DNA of 64,000 nt from Pseudosporangium ferrugineum (GTDB lineage Bacteria; Actinomycetota; Actinomycetes; Mycobacteriales; Micromonosporaceae): the NCBI RefSeq assembly GCF_003002065.1, contig NZ_PVZG01000014.1, positions 124,001 to 188,000 of the forward strand, in the 5' to 3' direction. A program made the position numbers and the translations under genes. Shown here in pieces: positions 26,686 through 37,628 of the stretch. Position 1 is the stretch's first letter; every line of letters starts with the position of its first letter. Under the pieces are notes generated by a model. The model did not search any database and was not told where the DNA came from. It saw only the letters and a list, made by a program, of their open reading frames with translations.

Positions 26686-28338
26686 GTGCTCCAAGCCCTG
26701 GAATGGATCCTCTTCGGAGCCGCGAGCGTCGGGGCCGTCGCCGTCGGGGTGAGCCGCTACCGGCCCGCCCGCGTCGCCCCCTGGCTCCAGCTCGCCGCCG
26801 CGGTCGCCTGCCTCGCCATCGGCGACGTCTTCTACGCGCTCGACGAGCGCAACGTCGCCGACGTCTGCTACCTGACGATGTTCGTGTTCGTCTCGCTGGC
26901 GCTGATCCAGTTCACCCGCGGCGGCGCCCTGCTCATGAACCGGGCGCGGCTCATCGACCTGCTCGCCGCCTCCTGCGCGGGGCTGCTGGTCGTCTGGGTC
27001 TTCGTCATCGGCGGCAGCGGCCACTTCGGCGCCGTCGCGGCCTCCGACGTGCTCGGCGCGCTGCTGCTCATCGGCGTGGCCGGCCGGCTCATCGTGGCCG
27101 CCTGGTTCAACTGGTCGGCCGTGCTGCTCTGCGCCGGGGCCGTGGGCATGCTGGCCAGCGACATCGCGTACGGGCTGCACCCGTCCTGGTACAGCGAGAT
27201 CGGCTACATGGTGCTCTACCTCGCCTGGGGCGGCGCCGCGCTGCACCCGTCGATGGTCCGGCTGACCACCTCCGGTCCGGCGCGCCCGACCGCGTGGGAG
27301 GGCCGGTGGGCGACGCTGCTCGGCTGCTCCGTCGCCACGCCGCCGCTGGTCCTGCTGATCGAGGCGGTCTCCGGCACGGTCACCGACGGCGTCGTGATCG
27401 CCGTGGCCTCCGCGCTCACCCTGGTCCTGACCATCACCCGGCTCGCCGACTCGGTGACCCTGAACAGCCAGGCCCTGGTCCGCGAACGCGCCCTCCGCGA
27501 GGCGAGCGCCGCCCTGGTCGCCGCGCCCGACGAGGCCGCCGTCGACGAGGCGGTCCGCGCGGCGGTCACCCAGCTCCTGCCCCCGAACGACCTCACCCGG
27601 GTGCTGTTCGCCACCGACGACCGCCAGCTGACCCTCGATGCCGTACCGCCGGCGCCGGCGACCCCGCACCCCCGCAGCTGGTGGCTGACCCCGCCGGCCG
27701 ACGGCGACCCGGGCACCGGCCAGGCGACCCTGATCTGCCCCCTCTGGCTGGAACCGCTCGCGGTGGCCCGCCCCAACGGCGGCGCCCTGCTCCTGGAGGG
27801 CCGCCGCGACGTCCTCGCGACCAGCCGCGACGCCCTCGAGGTCCTGGCCGGCCAGGCGGCCCTCGCCCTGGACCGCATCTCCCTCGTCGACGCCGTCGGC
27901 CGCCGCGACAGCGACCTCTACCTGCGCGCCGTGATCCGCAACACGGCCGACATCATGCTGGTGGTCGACGACGACCAGGTCATCCGCTACGCCAGCCCGG
28001 CCCTGCGCAAACTCATCGGCCGCGAGGAACTCGCCCCCTTCACCACCCTCGCGGACCTCGTCCACCCCGACGACAGCGGCCAGGTCCGCCGAGCCCTCCG
28101 CGAGGACGGCGACGGCGTCCTCTACTGCGCCCTCCGCCGCCCCGACGACACCCAGGTCCTGGTCGAAGCCACCTACCGCGACCTCCGCGAGGACCGCCTC
28201 GTCCAGGGCTTCGTCGTCACCATGCGAGACGTGACCCGAGCCCACGACCCGGTCGAGCGCATCCCTCACCTGGAACACGTGGACGCCCTCCCGGCCTGGG
28301 TCAACCGCCGAAGTGCCCAACACAAATTCCGCTACTGA
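26686..28338 (+). CDS. Membrane sensor-like protein with GAF-like and PAS domains, no output domain
   Basis: A 550-residue protein from GTG 26686. Residues 1-255 hold about eight hydrophobic segments, ~270-390 form a GAF-like domain, and ~400-520 a PAS domain ending with the usual MRDVT junction. In related Micromonosporaceae proteins this junction normally leads into GGDEF/EAL. Here only a 28-residue tail follows (HLEHVDALPAWVNRRSAQ...), vaguely like the start of a GGDEF domain. It could be a sensor acting through a partner, or a truncated cyclase ancestor. No kinase or cyclase residues are present. Confidence 0.82.
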   Translation: MLQALEWILFGAASVGAVAVGVSRYRPARVAPWLQLAAAVACLAIGDVFYALDERNVADVCYLTMFVFVSLALIQFTRGGALLMNRARLIDLLAASCAGLLVVWVFVIGGSGHFGAVAASDVLGALLLIGVAGRLIVAAWFNWSAVLLCAGAVGMLASDIAYGLHPSWYSEIGYMVLYLAWGGAALHPSMVRLTTSGPARPTAWEGRWATLLGCSVATPPLVLLIEAVSGTVTDGVVIAVASALTLVLTITRLADSVTLNSQALVRERALREASAALVAAPDEAAVDEAVRAAVTQLLPPNDLTRVLFATDDRQLTLDAVPPAPATPHPRSWWLTPPADGDPGTGQATLICPLWLEPLAVARPNGGALLLEGRRDVLATSRDALEVLAGQAALALDRISLVDAVGRRDSDLYLRAVIRNTADIMLVVDDDQVIRYASPALRKLIGREELAPFTTLADLVHPDDSGQVRRALREDGDGVLYCALRRPDDTQVLVEATYRDLREDRLVQGFVVTMRDVTRAHDPVERIPHLEHVDALPAWVNRRSAQHKFRY

Positions 28339-28587
28339 CGTACGGCCCCAGCAAGCCCCCGTGACACACCCCCGGCCACCGTGCCCCCTCCAGGCCGTAG
28401 CGGCCTTCCGGCCCGGCCCGGCCCACCCCGGCCCACCCCGGCCCGGCCACCCACCGGCCGCCCTCAGCCGGCCGCGACCCCATTCACCGACCCCAGGCCC
28501 ATCACCCGGACCACCAGCTCCCACCACCGTCTGACCGACCACCCGCGGGCCACCGCGACCACCCACGCCACCATGCGGGCATGCGAA

Positions 28588-28616
28588 ACGCCGGACCCCT
28601 TTGCGGGATCCGGCGT
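28588..28616 (-). terminator. Terminator between the converging PAS and glsB-like genes
   Basis: ACGCCGGA pairs with TCCGGCGT (8 bp) plus an inner CCC/GGG; on the minus strand the stem is followed by TTTCG. It lies 41 nt past the stop of the minus-strand gene. The rest of 28339-28656 is C-rich low-complexity sequence with no gene seen. Confidence 0.75.
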
Positions 28617-28656
28617 CTCTGGCAGTGCGGTTCCTACGGCCCCGAGGGGCCTCAGG

Positions 28657-28935
28657 TCAGCGACGGCTGTAGCCGCGGCGACCGCCGATGCCGACGACCA
28701 GCGCCACACCCAGCGCGGCCAGCACAACCTGGAAGAGCAGCTCGGTCCAGTCGACACCAGCGGTGTCGGCGACCCCGATGGCCCGGGCGATCACGGTGCC
28801 CAGCAGCGCCGCGACGACACCGATGACCATCGTCAGCCAGATCGGAATGTTCTGCTTGCCCGGTACGACCAGGCGGCCCAGGGCGCCGATGATGAGACCG
28901 ACGATGAGGGCGGTGATGATGCCGGTGACAGTCAT
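28657..28935 (-). CDS. GlsB/YeaQ/YmgE-family stress-associated membrane protein
   Basis: A 92-residue protein from ATG 28935 (GAGGAGGA 5-12 nt upstream), with three hydrophobic segments and family features IITALIVGLIIGALGRLVVPG, IGVVAALLGTVIARAIG and a C-terminal basic tail. This family of small transglycosylase-associated/stress-response membrane proteins has no established biochemical role. Single gene with its own terminator. Confidence 0.9.
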   Translation of the reverse strand: MTVTGIITALIVGLIIGALGRLVVPGKQNIPIWLTMVIGVVAALLGTVIARAIGVADTAGVDWTELLFQVVLAALGVALVVGIGGRRGYSRR

Positions 28936-29213
28936 GGAGATCCTCCTCGGGGGTGGAACTATTCGTTGCGTCCGTCGCACCGCAGAGTTCCCGACCCGTC
29001 GAAAAACCAAACCGGGAAATCCGCAGGAACCTCTCAGGCAACCGCTCCCACACCCCGCGCCGCCACGAATATCAGCAGCTCACGCCCTTCACCCAGGCCA
29101 TCGCCCCCGCCCGAAGATCCGTCGATTTTCGCCCCCCACAACCCACCCGCCCCGGTACCACCCCACCCGCACGGGCCCCCTCCGCACCGCGCCCCCCACC
29201 GCTCACCCCCGCC

Positions 29214-29330
29214 CGCGGCTTCGACTCCACCGCGCACACCCCCGCCCGCGGCTCCGACTCCACCCTCACCCCCTCCCGCGCCTTCGACTCCACCGCTCAC
29301 ACCCCCTCCCGCGCCTTCGACTCCGCCCCG
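29214..29330. repeat. GC minisatellite, 30-33-bp unit
   Basis: Three units of 33, 30 and 33 bp built on TTCGACTCCACCGC...CCCGCG, plus a partial fourth. It occupies most of the gap 28936-29398 between the glsB-like gene and lepA. Open frames here encode only Gly- or Pro-rich simple sequence and are not called. Confidence 0.75.
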
Positions 29331-29398
29331 CACCGGCCCCGCCTGTGCCCCGTCCTCCACCTCACGACCCCGCCCGCCGCCGTCCCCCCGTACGACAG

Positions 29399-29431
29399 CG
29401 GCGGCCCCGGGTCAGTGACCCGGGGCCGCCG
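29399..29431 (-). terminator. lepA terminator
   Basis: A perfect inverted repeat: 16 nt on each side (CGGCGGCCCCGGGTCA and TGACCCGGGGCCGCCG) around one central base, 17 nt past the lepA stop. Confidence 0.85.
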
Positions 29432-29448
29432 CCGCGACCGTACGTTCC

Positions 29449-31326
<1,878 letters not shown>

Positions 31327-31446
31327 GTTCGTCCGTTCTTCTCAATCAGATCTGACCTGCCAAACTGCCAACCGGCACAAGGTCCGGCCCCCCTATCGTC
31401 CCACGCCGCGAACCCACCCCCGGACGAGACCCGATCCCGACCCCAC

Positions 31447-31600
31447 CCAGCCACCCCAGCACCCTCACCACCAGCCCCACCCAGCCACCTCAGCACCCTC
31501 ACCACCAGCCCCACCCAGCCACCCCAGCACCCTCACCTGGTCCACCCCGGCACCCTCACCACCAGCGCCACCTGGTCCACCCCGGCGCCCCGCTCCGGGC
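31447..31600. repeat. GC minisatellite, 34-bp unit
   Basis: Copies start at 31447, 31481 and 31515 (unit CCAGCCACCCCAGCACCCTC then ACCACCAGCCCCAC), followed by degenerate copies with CTGGTCCACCCCGGC. It fills the gap between lepA and the MOSC gene. Confidence 0.8.
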
Positions 31601-31625
31601 GCACCGGGCAGTCGCCAGCCTCGGC

Positions 31626-32705
31626 TCAGACGCGGTCCAGAGCTCGGTGCGGAACCACCGCCGGCAACTCCACAGTGATCGAATCCCCCGGCCGAACCGT
31701 CCCACCGCGCAACACCACTCCCATGACCCCGGCCCGGCGCACGATCCTCCCGTCGGGGTCCTTGCCGAGCACCTCCTTCAGCAGCCCCGGCCGGAACCGG
31801 TTGATCTGCTGACACGGATTGCGCAAACCGGTGATCACCACAGCCGGCCGCCCGTCGGCCACCGCCCCCGACGCGGCCTCGGCCTCAACGACAGCGGCAA
31901 GCACCGCAACCGCCTCCGCCGTCGGACCATCCAGCGAAGCCCGCTGAGCAGCACCGACAACATCCAGCGGCCCGCCCCCGCCGCCCAGCCCCGAACCGTC
32001 CGCCATGCCCACGCCGAGGTGAGCGAAAACGGGTGCGTCAGCCGACGCGATCGAGGAGGAAACCGCGCCCAAGCCAGACGACACCGCGAGAGCCGAACCC
32101 GCTCCGGCCTGGTCCGGTCCCGGGCCGGAGGGAGGCGACGGGTTCGCTGCCGCGCCGGACGGAGACGGCGGATTCGCTGCCGCGCCGGACGGAGACGACG
32201 GGCTCGCTGCCGCGCCGGAGGAAGGCGACGGGCTCGCTGCCGCGCCGGAGGAAGGCGACGGGCTCGCTGCCGCGCCGGGGTTGGCGGAGACCGCGGTGTC
32301 CGTGCCCGCCTCGGACGACGGGATGCCCGCAGGCCGGGTGGAGACGGGTGGGCCGAAGCGCAGGATCGTTCCGCAAGGGAGGGCGAGGAGGTCCACACCC
32401 GAGGTGGTCACGTTCTCGCCCAGGCCGCCCGGCGGCACCTCGTAGCCGGTGCCGCGCACCTCTTCGTGCAACTCGGCGTGGATGAGGTGCACCTGGCGCA
32501 GATTGGGCTGCGCGGGGTCGACGGCGACTCGGCTGCGGTGGCGCACGGTCACGCCGGCGTGGACGTCGCCGCGGACTCCGAGGCCGGGCACGAGCTCGAT
32601 CGCGGTGCGGTTGGGCTTGCTGAACGAATGTGCGTCGTTGCAGCTCACCGCCGCCACAAGGGCTTGCGGGAACGCTTCGGCCGGGCTTCGCTCGTCAACA
32701 CTCAT
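31626..32705 (-). CDS. MOSC-domain protein with a large repeat insertion
   Basis: A 359-residue product from ATG 32705. MOSC domains bind sulfur or molybdenum-cofactor ligands in sulfur-transfer and amidoxime-reducing systems. The N-terminal half (ALVAAVSCNDAHSFSKP, GVRGDVHAG, LGENVTTSG) and C-terminal half (VVITGLRNPCQQINRF with the conserved Cys, GVMGVVLRGGTVRPGD) match the family. Between them, about residues 125-235, lies a low-complexity Ala/Ser/Pro/Gly stretch with five 10-residue repeats. Typical relatives lack such an insert. The reading frame stays open through it. Confidence 0.85.
   Translation of the reverse strand: MSVDERSPAEAFPQALVAAVSCNDAHSFSKPNRTAIELVPGLGVRGDVHAGVTVRHRSRVAVDPAQPNLRQVHLIHAELHEEVRGTGYEVPPGGLGENVTTSGVDLLALPCGTILRFGPPVSTRPAGIPSSEAGTDTAVSANPGAAASPSPSSGAAASPSPSSGAAASPSSPSGAAANPPSPSGAAANPSPPSGPGPDQAGAGSALAVSSGLGAVSSSIASADAPVFAHLGVGMADGSGLGGGGGPLDVVGAAQRASLDGPTAEAVAVLAAVVEAEAASGAVADGRPAVVITGLRNPCQQINRFRPGLLKEVLGKDPDGRIVRRAGVMGVVLRGGTVRPGDSITVELPAVVPHRALDRV
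32131..32280 (-). repeat. Five in-frame 30-bp tandem repeats inside the MOSC gene
   Basis: TCGCTGCCGCGCC recurs at 32143, 32173, 32203, 32233 and 32263, exactly 30 bp apart, encoding the decapeptide SPSSGAAASP with small variations. Confidence 0.9.
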
Positions 32706-32950
32706 GGCGCCACCCTGTCCACTTCGCACCTCCCGATCGACCCAATTTCCCGCTGGGTGGAACCCGGCCCGGCCCGGACGGATGACCCCGGCCAGGTCCC
32801 GCCGCGCGACCCCGGCAGCACCGCAGCGTGGCCCAGCCCAGCCCACCCGCAGGGCCCGGCCCCAGTCCCGCAGCGTGAACCCCGGCCGGCCCCCGCGGAT
32901 AGGCCCCGGCCAAGGTGCCGCCGGGTGGACCCGGCCAAGTTGCCGCCCGG

Positions 32951-33105
32951 TGAGCCACGGGCCGTTCCCGCCCGGCGGGGTGCGGGCCGTTCCCGCCCGG
33001 TGAGCCACAGGCCGTTCCCGCCCGGCGGGGTGCGGGCCGTTCCCGCCCGGTGAGCCACAGGCCGTTCCCGCCCGGCGGGGTGCGGGCCGTTCCCGCCCGG
33101 TGGAG
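32951..33105. repeat. Minisatellite, 50-bp composite unit
   Basis: TGAGCCAC recurs at 32951, 33001 and 33051; each 50-bp unit holds two copies of GGCCGTTCCCGCCCGG. The region 32706-33189 between the MOSC and DUF4240 genes contains this array and GC-rich sequence; no gene is seen. Confidence 0.9.
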
Positions 33106-33189
33106 CCCGGCACGGCCCTGCCGCGTGGAGCCTCACGAGACCGCCGGAGCCGGCCCGGCTGCCCGGGAGGTCGGCGGCTGTGTCGGCGG

Positions 33190-33723
33190 CTATTCAGGGG
33201 GCTCCAGGAAGAGGGAGGACAGGCGGGGCAGACGCCGCTGCATCTCGTCCTCGTCGTCGAAGTCCCACAGCATGGATGGGTCCGGGCGGCCCGGTGGGGA
33301 GTCGCTGGGCGGGAACTCGTCGCCGGTTGCCTCCCGGTAGGCGACCTCGGCGATGGTCAGCACCTCCTCCGCCTCGAAGACGGCGCCGGTGGTTGCGGCC
33401 GCGCGGACCGCGGGGACGTCGGCCAGGGAGTCGGGGTCGCGGACCGCGCGGGCGAGGGTTTCGCGGCCGTTGGCGATCAGCCAGCCGCGGAAGTTGTCGA
33501 AACCCTCGTCCGAACAGCCGCCGTTGATCAGGTAGGCCGCCGCCCACAGGTCCTCCTTGCCGGAGGCGGCCAGGACCTTGTCGAGGTGGCGGCCCCAGGC
33601 CACGATCTCGGTGGGGTCGAGGGCTGCGAGGTCGGCGGTGGCACGCTTGGCCACCTCGTCGGGCGAACCCGGCCGGTCGGCGGTCGCCCGGTCGATGACC
33701 GCCCAGAAGTCGTCCGTTCTCAT
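33190..33723 (-). CDS. DUF4240-family protein
   Basis: A 177-residue protein from ATG 33723 starting MRTDDFWAVIDRA, the typical DUF4240 opening. It continues with FDNFRGWLIANGRE, a central AAYLINGGCSDE and an acidic tail with DFDDEDEMQRRLP. Soluble and of unknown function; members are common in actinomycetes, sometimes linked to WGR or toxin-immunity loci, but nothing nearby supports that here. It is divergent from the kinase gene at 33777. Confidence 0.85.
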   Translation of the reverse strand: MRTDDFWAVIDRATADRPGSPDEVAKRATADLAALDPTEIVAWGRHLDKVLAASGKEDLWAAAYLINGGCSDEGFDNFRGWLIANGRETLARAVRDPDSLADVPAVRAAATTGAVFEAEEVLTIAEVAYREATGDEFPPSDSPPGRPDPSMLWDFDDEDEMQRRLPRLSSLFLEPPE

Positions 33724-33776
33724 GGGCGACAGCCTGCCAGCCGGGTACGACAAAATCGGGAAGGCAGGATGGGGTC

Positions 33777-35105
33777 ATGCGTCCGGTATCCCTGCCCGAG
33801 GTGGCCTACGGTGCTACGGCCGTACGTCCGCATTGGGGTGATTTGCCGTTGACCCTGCGGACCGCGATCGAGGACCGGTTCGGCGCCCGGGTGACCGCCG
33901 CGACCACCGCGGGCGGCGGCTTCACCAGGAGCTTCGCGGCCGTCGTCGAGACCTCGGCCGGGGAACGCGCCTTCCTCAAGGCGGCACCACATTCACAGGC
34001 CCACGCGTACGCGCGTGAGGCGGTCATCACATCCGCCCTCCCGCCGGAGGTGCCGGCGCCACGCCCACGCTGGACGCTGACGACCGAGGACCATTTCGTC
34101 CTCTGCCTCGACGCAATCAACGGACGGTTGCCGGGGCTGCCGTGGACGCCGGAGGACCTCGCGGCGGCGCTGCACGCCTGGCGGGTGACGGCGGATGCCC
34201 TGGCCACGCCCCTGGCGGCTGGTCGACCCACGACGGGCCTACTGCCCACGAGCGGGCCCGGCACGCCGACCGCACCGGCCACGCCGGATCAACCCGCCAC
34301 GCCGAGCGATCCCGCCACGGCGAGCGGACCGGCCACGGCGAGCGGACCGGCCAGGTCGACAGAACCGGCCACAGCGGGCGAACCGGCCACGTCGACAGGG
34401 CCGGTCACGGCGGGCGAACCGGCCACGTTGACAGGGCCGATCACGGCGGGTGGAGCGGCCACGTCGACAGGACCGGACACGGCGGGTGGGGTGGGAAGAT
34501 CGAGCGGGCCGAGGGCGCCGGGCTGGGCGGAGGTGTTCGACGGGCCGGCGGGCCGGGGTGCGCTTGCGGTGCCGGGCGGGTTGTCGGCGCTCGGGGGGTT
34601 GCCGACGCTGAGCGGGATCGTGCGGAGTGAGCTTTCGTGGTGGTCGGAGGTTGCGGGCGGGCGGGCACCGCTTCCGCCCGCGCCCCCGTGGGTGCCGGCG
34701 CGCCTCGAGGAGCTTGCCGCCCTGGAGCAGGCGTTGCCCGAACTGGTCGCCGGGACCGGGATGCTGCACGGCGACCTGCGCATCGACAACATCATGATCG
34801 ACACGTACGGGAAAGCCTGGCTCTGCGACTGGTCGTGGCCGTGCCTGGGCGCGCCGTGGTTCGACACCGTGACGCTGCTCGTCACGGCGTACGCGAGCGG
34901 GCTTGATGTGGATCTTCTGCTCGAGCCCTGGGCAGCGCCGGGCGCCGGCGTGGACGGGGTGCTGGCGGCGATGGGCGGCTACTGGCTGACGCGTGCAGCC
35001 GCCGGGCCGAGCAGCGCGTCCCCGCACAGCCGGCAGCACCAGCGGTTCAGCGGCGAGCAGGCGCTGGCGTGGCTCGCCTCCCGGCGCGGGTGGCACCGGC
35101 GCTGA
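33777..35105 (+). CDS. Aminoglycoside phosphotransferase-like kinase with repeat insertion
   Basis: A 442-residue APH/ChoK-family kinase. The N-lobe has TAGGGFTRSFAAVV and FLKAAP (ATP Lys). The C-lobe has the catalytic loop MLHGDLRIDNIMID (Asp and Asn) and the metal Asp in LCDWSWPCLGAPWFD. Residues ~155-245, between the lobes, are a Pro/Ala/Thr/Gly/Ser six-residue repeat (PATASG-type) not expected in the family. The substrate may be an antibiotic or a small metabolite; resistance is not shown. Single gene. Confidence 0.85.
   Translation: MRPVSLPEVAYGATAVRPHWGDLPLTLRTAIEDRFGARVTAATTAGGGFTRSFAAVVETSAGERAFLKAAPHSQAHAYAREAVITSALPPEVPAPRPRWTLTTEDHFVLCLDAINGRLPGLPWTPEDLAAALHAWRVTADALATPLAAGRPTTGLLPTSGPGTPTAPATPDQPATPSDPATASGPATASGPARSTEPATAGEPATSTGPVTAGEPATLTGPITAGGAATSTGPDTAGGVGRSSGPRAPGWAEVFDGPAGRGALAVPGGLSALGGLPTLSGIVRSELSWWSEVAGGRAPLPPAPPWVPARLEELAALEQALPELVAGTGMLHGDLRIDNIMIDTYGKAWLCDWSWPCLGAPWFDTVTLLVTAYASGLDVDLLLEPWAAPGAGVDGVLAAMGGYWLTRAAAGPSSASPHSRQHQRFSGEQALAWLASRRGWHRR
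34240..34495 (+). repeat. In-frame 18/36-bp repeats inside the kinase gene
   Basis: About a dozen degenerate units of GCCACGGCGAGCGGACCG (18 bp) and 36-bp pairs such as GCCACGTCGACAGGGCCG plus GTCACGGCGGGCGAACCG. The encoded hexapeptides keep frame through the whole tract. Confidence 0.85.
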
Positions 35106-35135
35106 CCCAGGTCGAGACGGTACGACCGAATCCGA

Positions 35136-36065
35136 TCAGCGCAGCCACGGGATCGAACGGTCCAGGAGCCCGCGCTCCCGCAGCTCATGGCGCAGCGGGA
35201 TGTCCTCGTCGACATATCCGTTCCACTTCACGCCCCAGTAATTGATGGTGTCGGGCGATTCGCCGAGCAGTTGCCGCTGCACGGGGGTCCGGTTCTGCCA
35301 CCATGCGCTCGAACGGTCGATCGGCATGTCGTCGAGAGGCCGGATCCATCGGTACGTGTATCCGACGAAAAGGATCTTGCGCGTCACCGCACTCAGGTTC
35401 GCGGAACGGGAATGCCAGAGGCGACGGTCGAAAATGAACGCGTCGCCCGGCTCGGCGGTTATTTCGACGGCGTTCGAAGGATCGGTATTGTCCGCCGGGC
35501 GCTCCAGCGTGTTCTGCAGGTGACTTCCCGGAATCACTTTCGTCGCACCCCGGCCGGTACGCGACAGATCAGACAGAACGTATCCGACCTTCAGCGACAG
35601 CATCGGGCGCGGCTGGGTGGGATCGAGCGTTTCCGGATCGGAGTTCTGGCGATAGCCGTCCTGGTGCCAGCCCCACGACGGCGGCTCCTCACCGCGCGCG
35701 GGCGGCGTCACATCGAGGTGATTGTGGTGGCTGTAGATGTTCCAGCCGGCGACTCCCCACAGGTACGGGAAGACGGTCGGGTGGGTGAGCAGTTCGCCGA
35801 AGGACTCGTCGCGCGGGAGGAAGCCCAGGAGGTGCAGCACGCCGTCGTCACGCACGCCGCCTGCGGCTTTCTCCTCGGCGTACACGCGATCGACCGCGTC
35901 CTCGAGCCGCTGCCGATGCTCCTCGCTCAGCGCGTTGCGGACGAGAACGACACCGCGCTCGAGGAATTCGGTGCGCTGTTCCGAGGTGAGCGGCTCGTAT
36001 CCACTCAGCGTGGCAGGATGGGTATTCGTCAACACGCGATCCACTCGATTCCGGGTAGGCGGCAT
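35136..36065 (-). CDS. Phytanoyl-CoA dioxygenase (PhyH)-family Fe(II)/2-oxoglutarate oxygenase
   Basis: About 309 residues from ATG 36065; a GTG at 36095 would add ten. The facial-triad HxD is in WGWHQDGYRQNS (residues ~140), the distal His in DRRLWHSRSANLS (~225), and the 2-oxoglutarate Arg probably lies in the VTRKILFVGYTYRW segment. The fold resembles EctD and other PhyH hydroxylases; the substrate is unknown. Its GC content is lower than that of its neighbours and it stands alone, so it may have been acquired horizontally. Confidence 0.85.
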   Translation of the reverse strand: MPPTRNRVDRVLTNTHPATLSGYEPLTSEQRTEFLERGVVLVRNALSEEHRQRLEDAVDRVYAEEKAAGGVRDDGVLHLLGFLPRDESFGELLTHPTVFPYLWGVAGWNIYSHHNHLDVTPPARGEEPPSWGWHQDGYRQNSDPETLDPTQPRPMLSLKVGYVLSDLSRTGRGATKVIPGSHLQNTLERPADNTDPSNAVEITAEPGDAFIFDRRLWHSRSANLSAVTRKILFVGYTYRWIRPLDDMPIDRSSAWWQNRTPVQRQLLGESPDTINYWGVKWNGYVDEDIPLRHELRERGLLDRSIPWLR

Positions 36066-36470
36066 GAGCCTGCACTGATAAAGACGCCGATTCACAGGTG
36101 CCCCGTTGCACAGTCCCGGCGACTTTTTTCGACTGTCTCACCGAGCATCCGATCGGACACGGCGAGTGATGCGGAATGCAGCTGATACGACAGGCATCTA
36201 TTCGGTACGCATAAAGGCAGGCCCATTCTGTGTATGCCCGAAGTAAAACCTGAATAAAGTGGCCCGGCGGGTTAGGGGCGAGGGCAGAAAAGGGCACCCG
36301 AGGAGGGCTGGACGCCCAGGCCATCGGGGACGATTGGGGCAGTTGGGGCCGGGGGCGGGTTGAGCTGGGCGGTGGGGTGGGCCGCTGTGCCTCACCCACG
36401 ACCGGTCGCCCCGGCCTCCGGCCACGCACGCAGCAGACCCCTCGATGTCCTGAACACCTGCCTGCGCCGC

Positions 36471-36645
36471 GAGCCGCCGCCTGGCCGCCCGGCCGCCCGG
36501 CTCCGCTGCGAGCCGCCACCCTGCCGCCCGGCTTCACCGCGAGCCGCCACCCTGCCGTCGGCTCGCTGTGAGCCGCCACCCTGCCGTCCGGCTCCGCCGC
36601 GAGCCGCCACCCTGCCGCCGGTCCGCCGTGAGCCGCCACACTCGC
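36471..36645. repeat. Degenerate ~30-bp minisatellite
   Basis: GAGCCGCCACCCTGCCG recurs about every 30 bp (36471, 36509, 36541, 36570, 36601, 36630). The 780-bp gap 36096-36872 holds this array, an AT-richer upstream part that may carry the PhyH promoter, and the rpsT promoter; no gene is called. Confidence 0.75.
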
Positions 36646-36872
36646 CACCGCTCCCCGGCGTTCCGCCGTGCGGCCGTCACGCCGCCCGGGCCCTCGGATG
36701 TCGGGCGGGATGGGCCGCACGCTGGGCGGATGGCCGGTCGGGGGACCGCTCGATTTGGGGGGCCGCAGCGGGCCTGATACATTGGTTCGTCGCGTGTGGT
36801 GACGCGCTGCTGCTGGCTGCACTCACCACCGTCCGAGTACATCATCCGAACTAGTCAGGACAAGGCTGTCGC

Positions 36873-37139
36873 GTGGCGAACATCAAGTCCCAGATCAAGC
36901 GCAACCGGCAGAACGAGAAGGCCCGGCTGCGCAACAAGTCGGTCAAGTCGTCGCTGAAGACCGTGATCCGCAAGCTGAACGAGGCGAGCGAGGCCGGCAA
37001 CAGCGAGACGGCCACCGCGCTGCTGCGTGACGCCTCGCGCCAGCTCGACAAGGCTGTGAGCAAGGGCGTCATCCACAAGAACCAGGCGGCGAACCGCAAG
37101 TCGGCCATCGCCAAGCGGGTCGCCTCGCTGTCTGCCTGA
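36873..37139 (+). CDS. rpsT: 30S ribosomal protein S20
   Basis: An 88-residue S20 protein of normal length with the family start MANIKSQIKRNRQNEKARLRN, a basic helical body, and AANRKSAIAKRVASL at the end. It binds 16S rRNA (h44 and 5' domain) in the small subunit. GTG start. It sits between lepA and holA as is usual in actinobacteria, but is separated from both by repeats. Confidence 0.97.
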   Translation: MANIKSQIKRNRQNEKARLRNKSVKSSLKTVIRKLNEASEAGNSETATALLRDASRQLDKAVSKGVIHKNQAANRKSAIAKRVASLSA

Positions 37140-37500
37140 CCGCGGACCGGCCACCACCGCGCCAACCCGGCGCGACCAGGCCACCAAACAACACCTCCAG
37201 GCACCGCCGGACCTCCGGGCCCAGCGGTGCCTGAGCTGTACCCGCTCCCAGGCGGCTCGCACCACCACCCGCCGCCCGACCCGGCGCCGCCCGCCCGACC
37301 CGGCGCCGCCTGCCTGACCGCACGCGGCACCAATGGCACAACTGCGGCGCGCGACTACATGCCCGGGCAAACGCGCTGCGCACCAAGCGCGCGGCGTTAC
37401 GGGCGCAGGGCCGCTGCGCACCGGCGCGGGGCGGCACGCGCGGCATAACGGACGCAACGCAGCACGCGCTTGGCGGCACGCGCGGGGCAACGGGCGAGCG

Positions 37501-37628
37501 GGCTACGGGCGAGCGCGCGGCGCGCGGGGCTACGGGCAAGCGCGCGGGGCTACGGGCAAGCGCGCGGGGCTACGGGCGAGCGCGCGGCGCTACGGGCAAG
37601 CGCGCGGCGCTACGGGCGAGCGCGCGGC
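37501..37628. repeat. 20-bp minisatellite
   Basis: CTACGGGC recurs at 37503, 37530, 37550, 37570, 37590 and 37610, exactly 20 bp apart from the second copy on (unit GCGCGGGGCTACGGGCAAGC). It is the core of the 1-kb gap 37140-38156 between rpsT and holA, the rest of which is simple GC-rich sequence plus the holA upstream region; the open frames there are compositional. Confidence 0.9.

Noticed and set aside
29034..29360. Gly-rich 108-codon frame upstream of the glsB-like gene
   Set aside because: It translates the minisatellite; no start signal, no family.
28381..29418. Pro/Arg-rich open frame across the glsB-like gene and repeat region
   Set aside because: Composition is that of low-complexity DNA and it overlaps a clear gene and terminator.
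32702..33136. Open frames in the 50-bp minisatellite
   Set aside because: Translations are repeat-derived and disagree between frames; no ribosome site.
36360..36854. Several frames in the gap before rpsT
   Set aside because: Simple repeats of Ala/Pro/Arg; nothing conserved.
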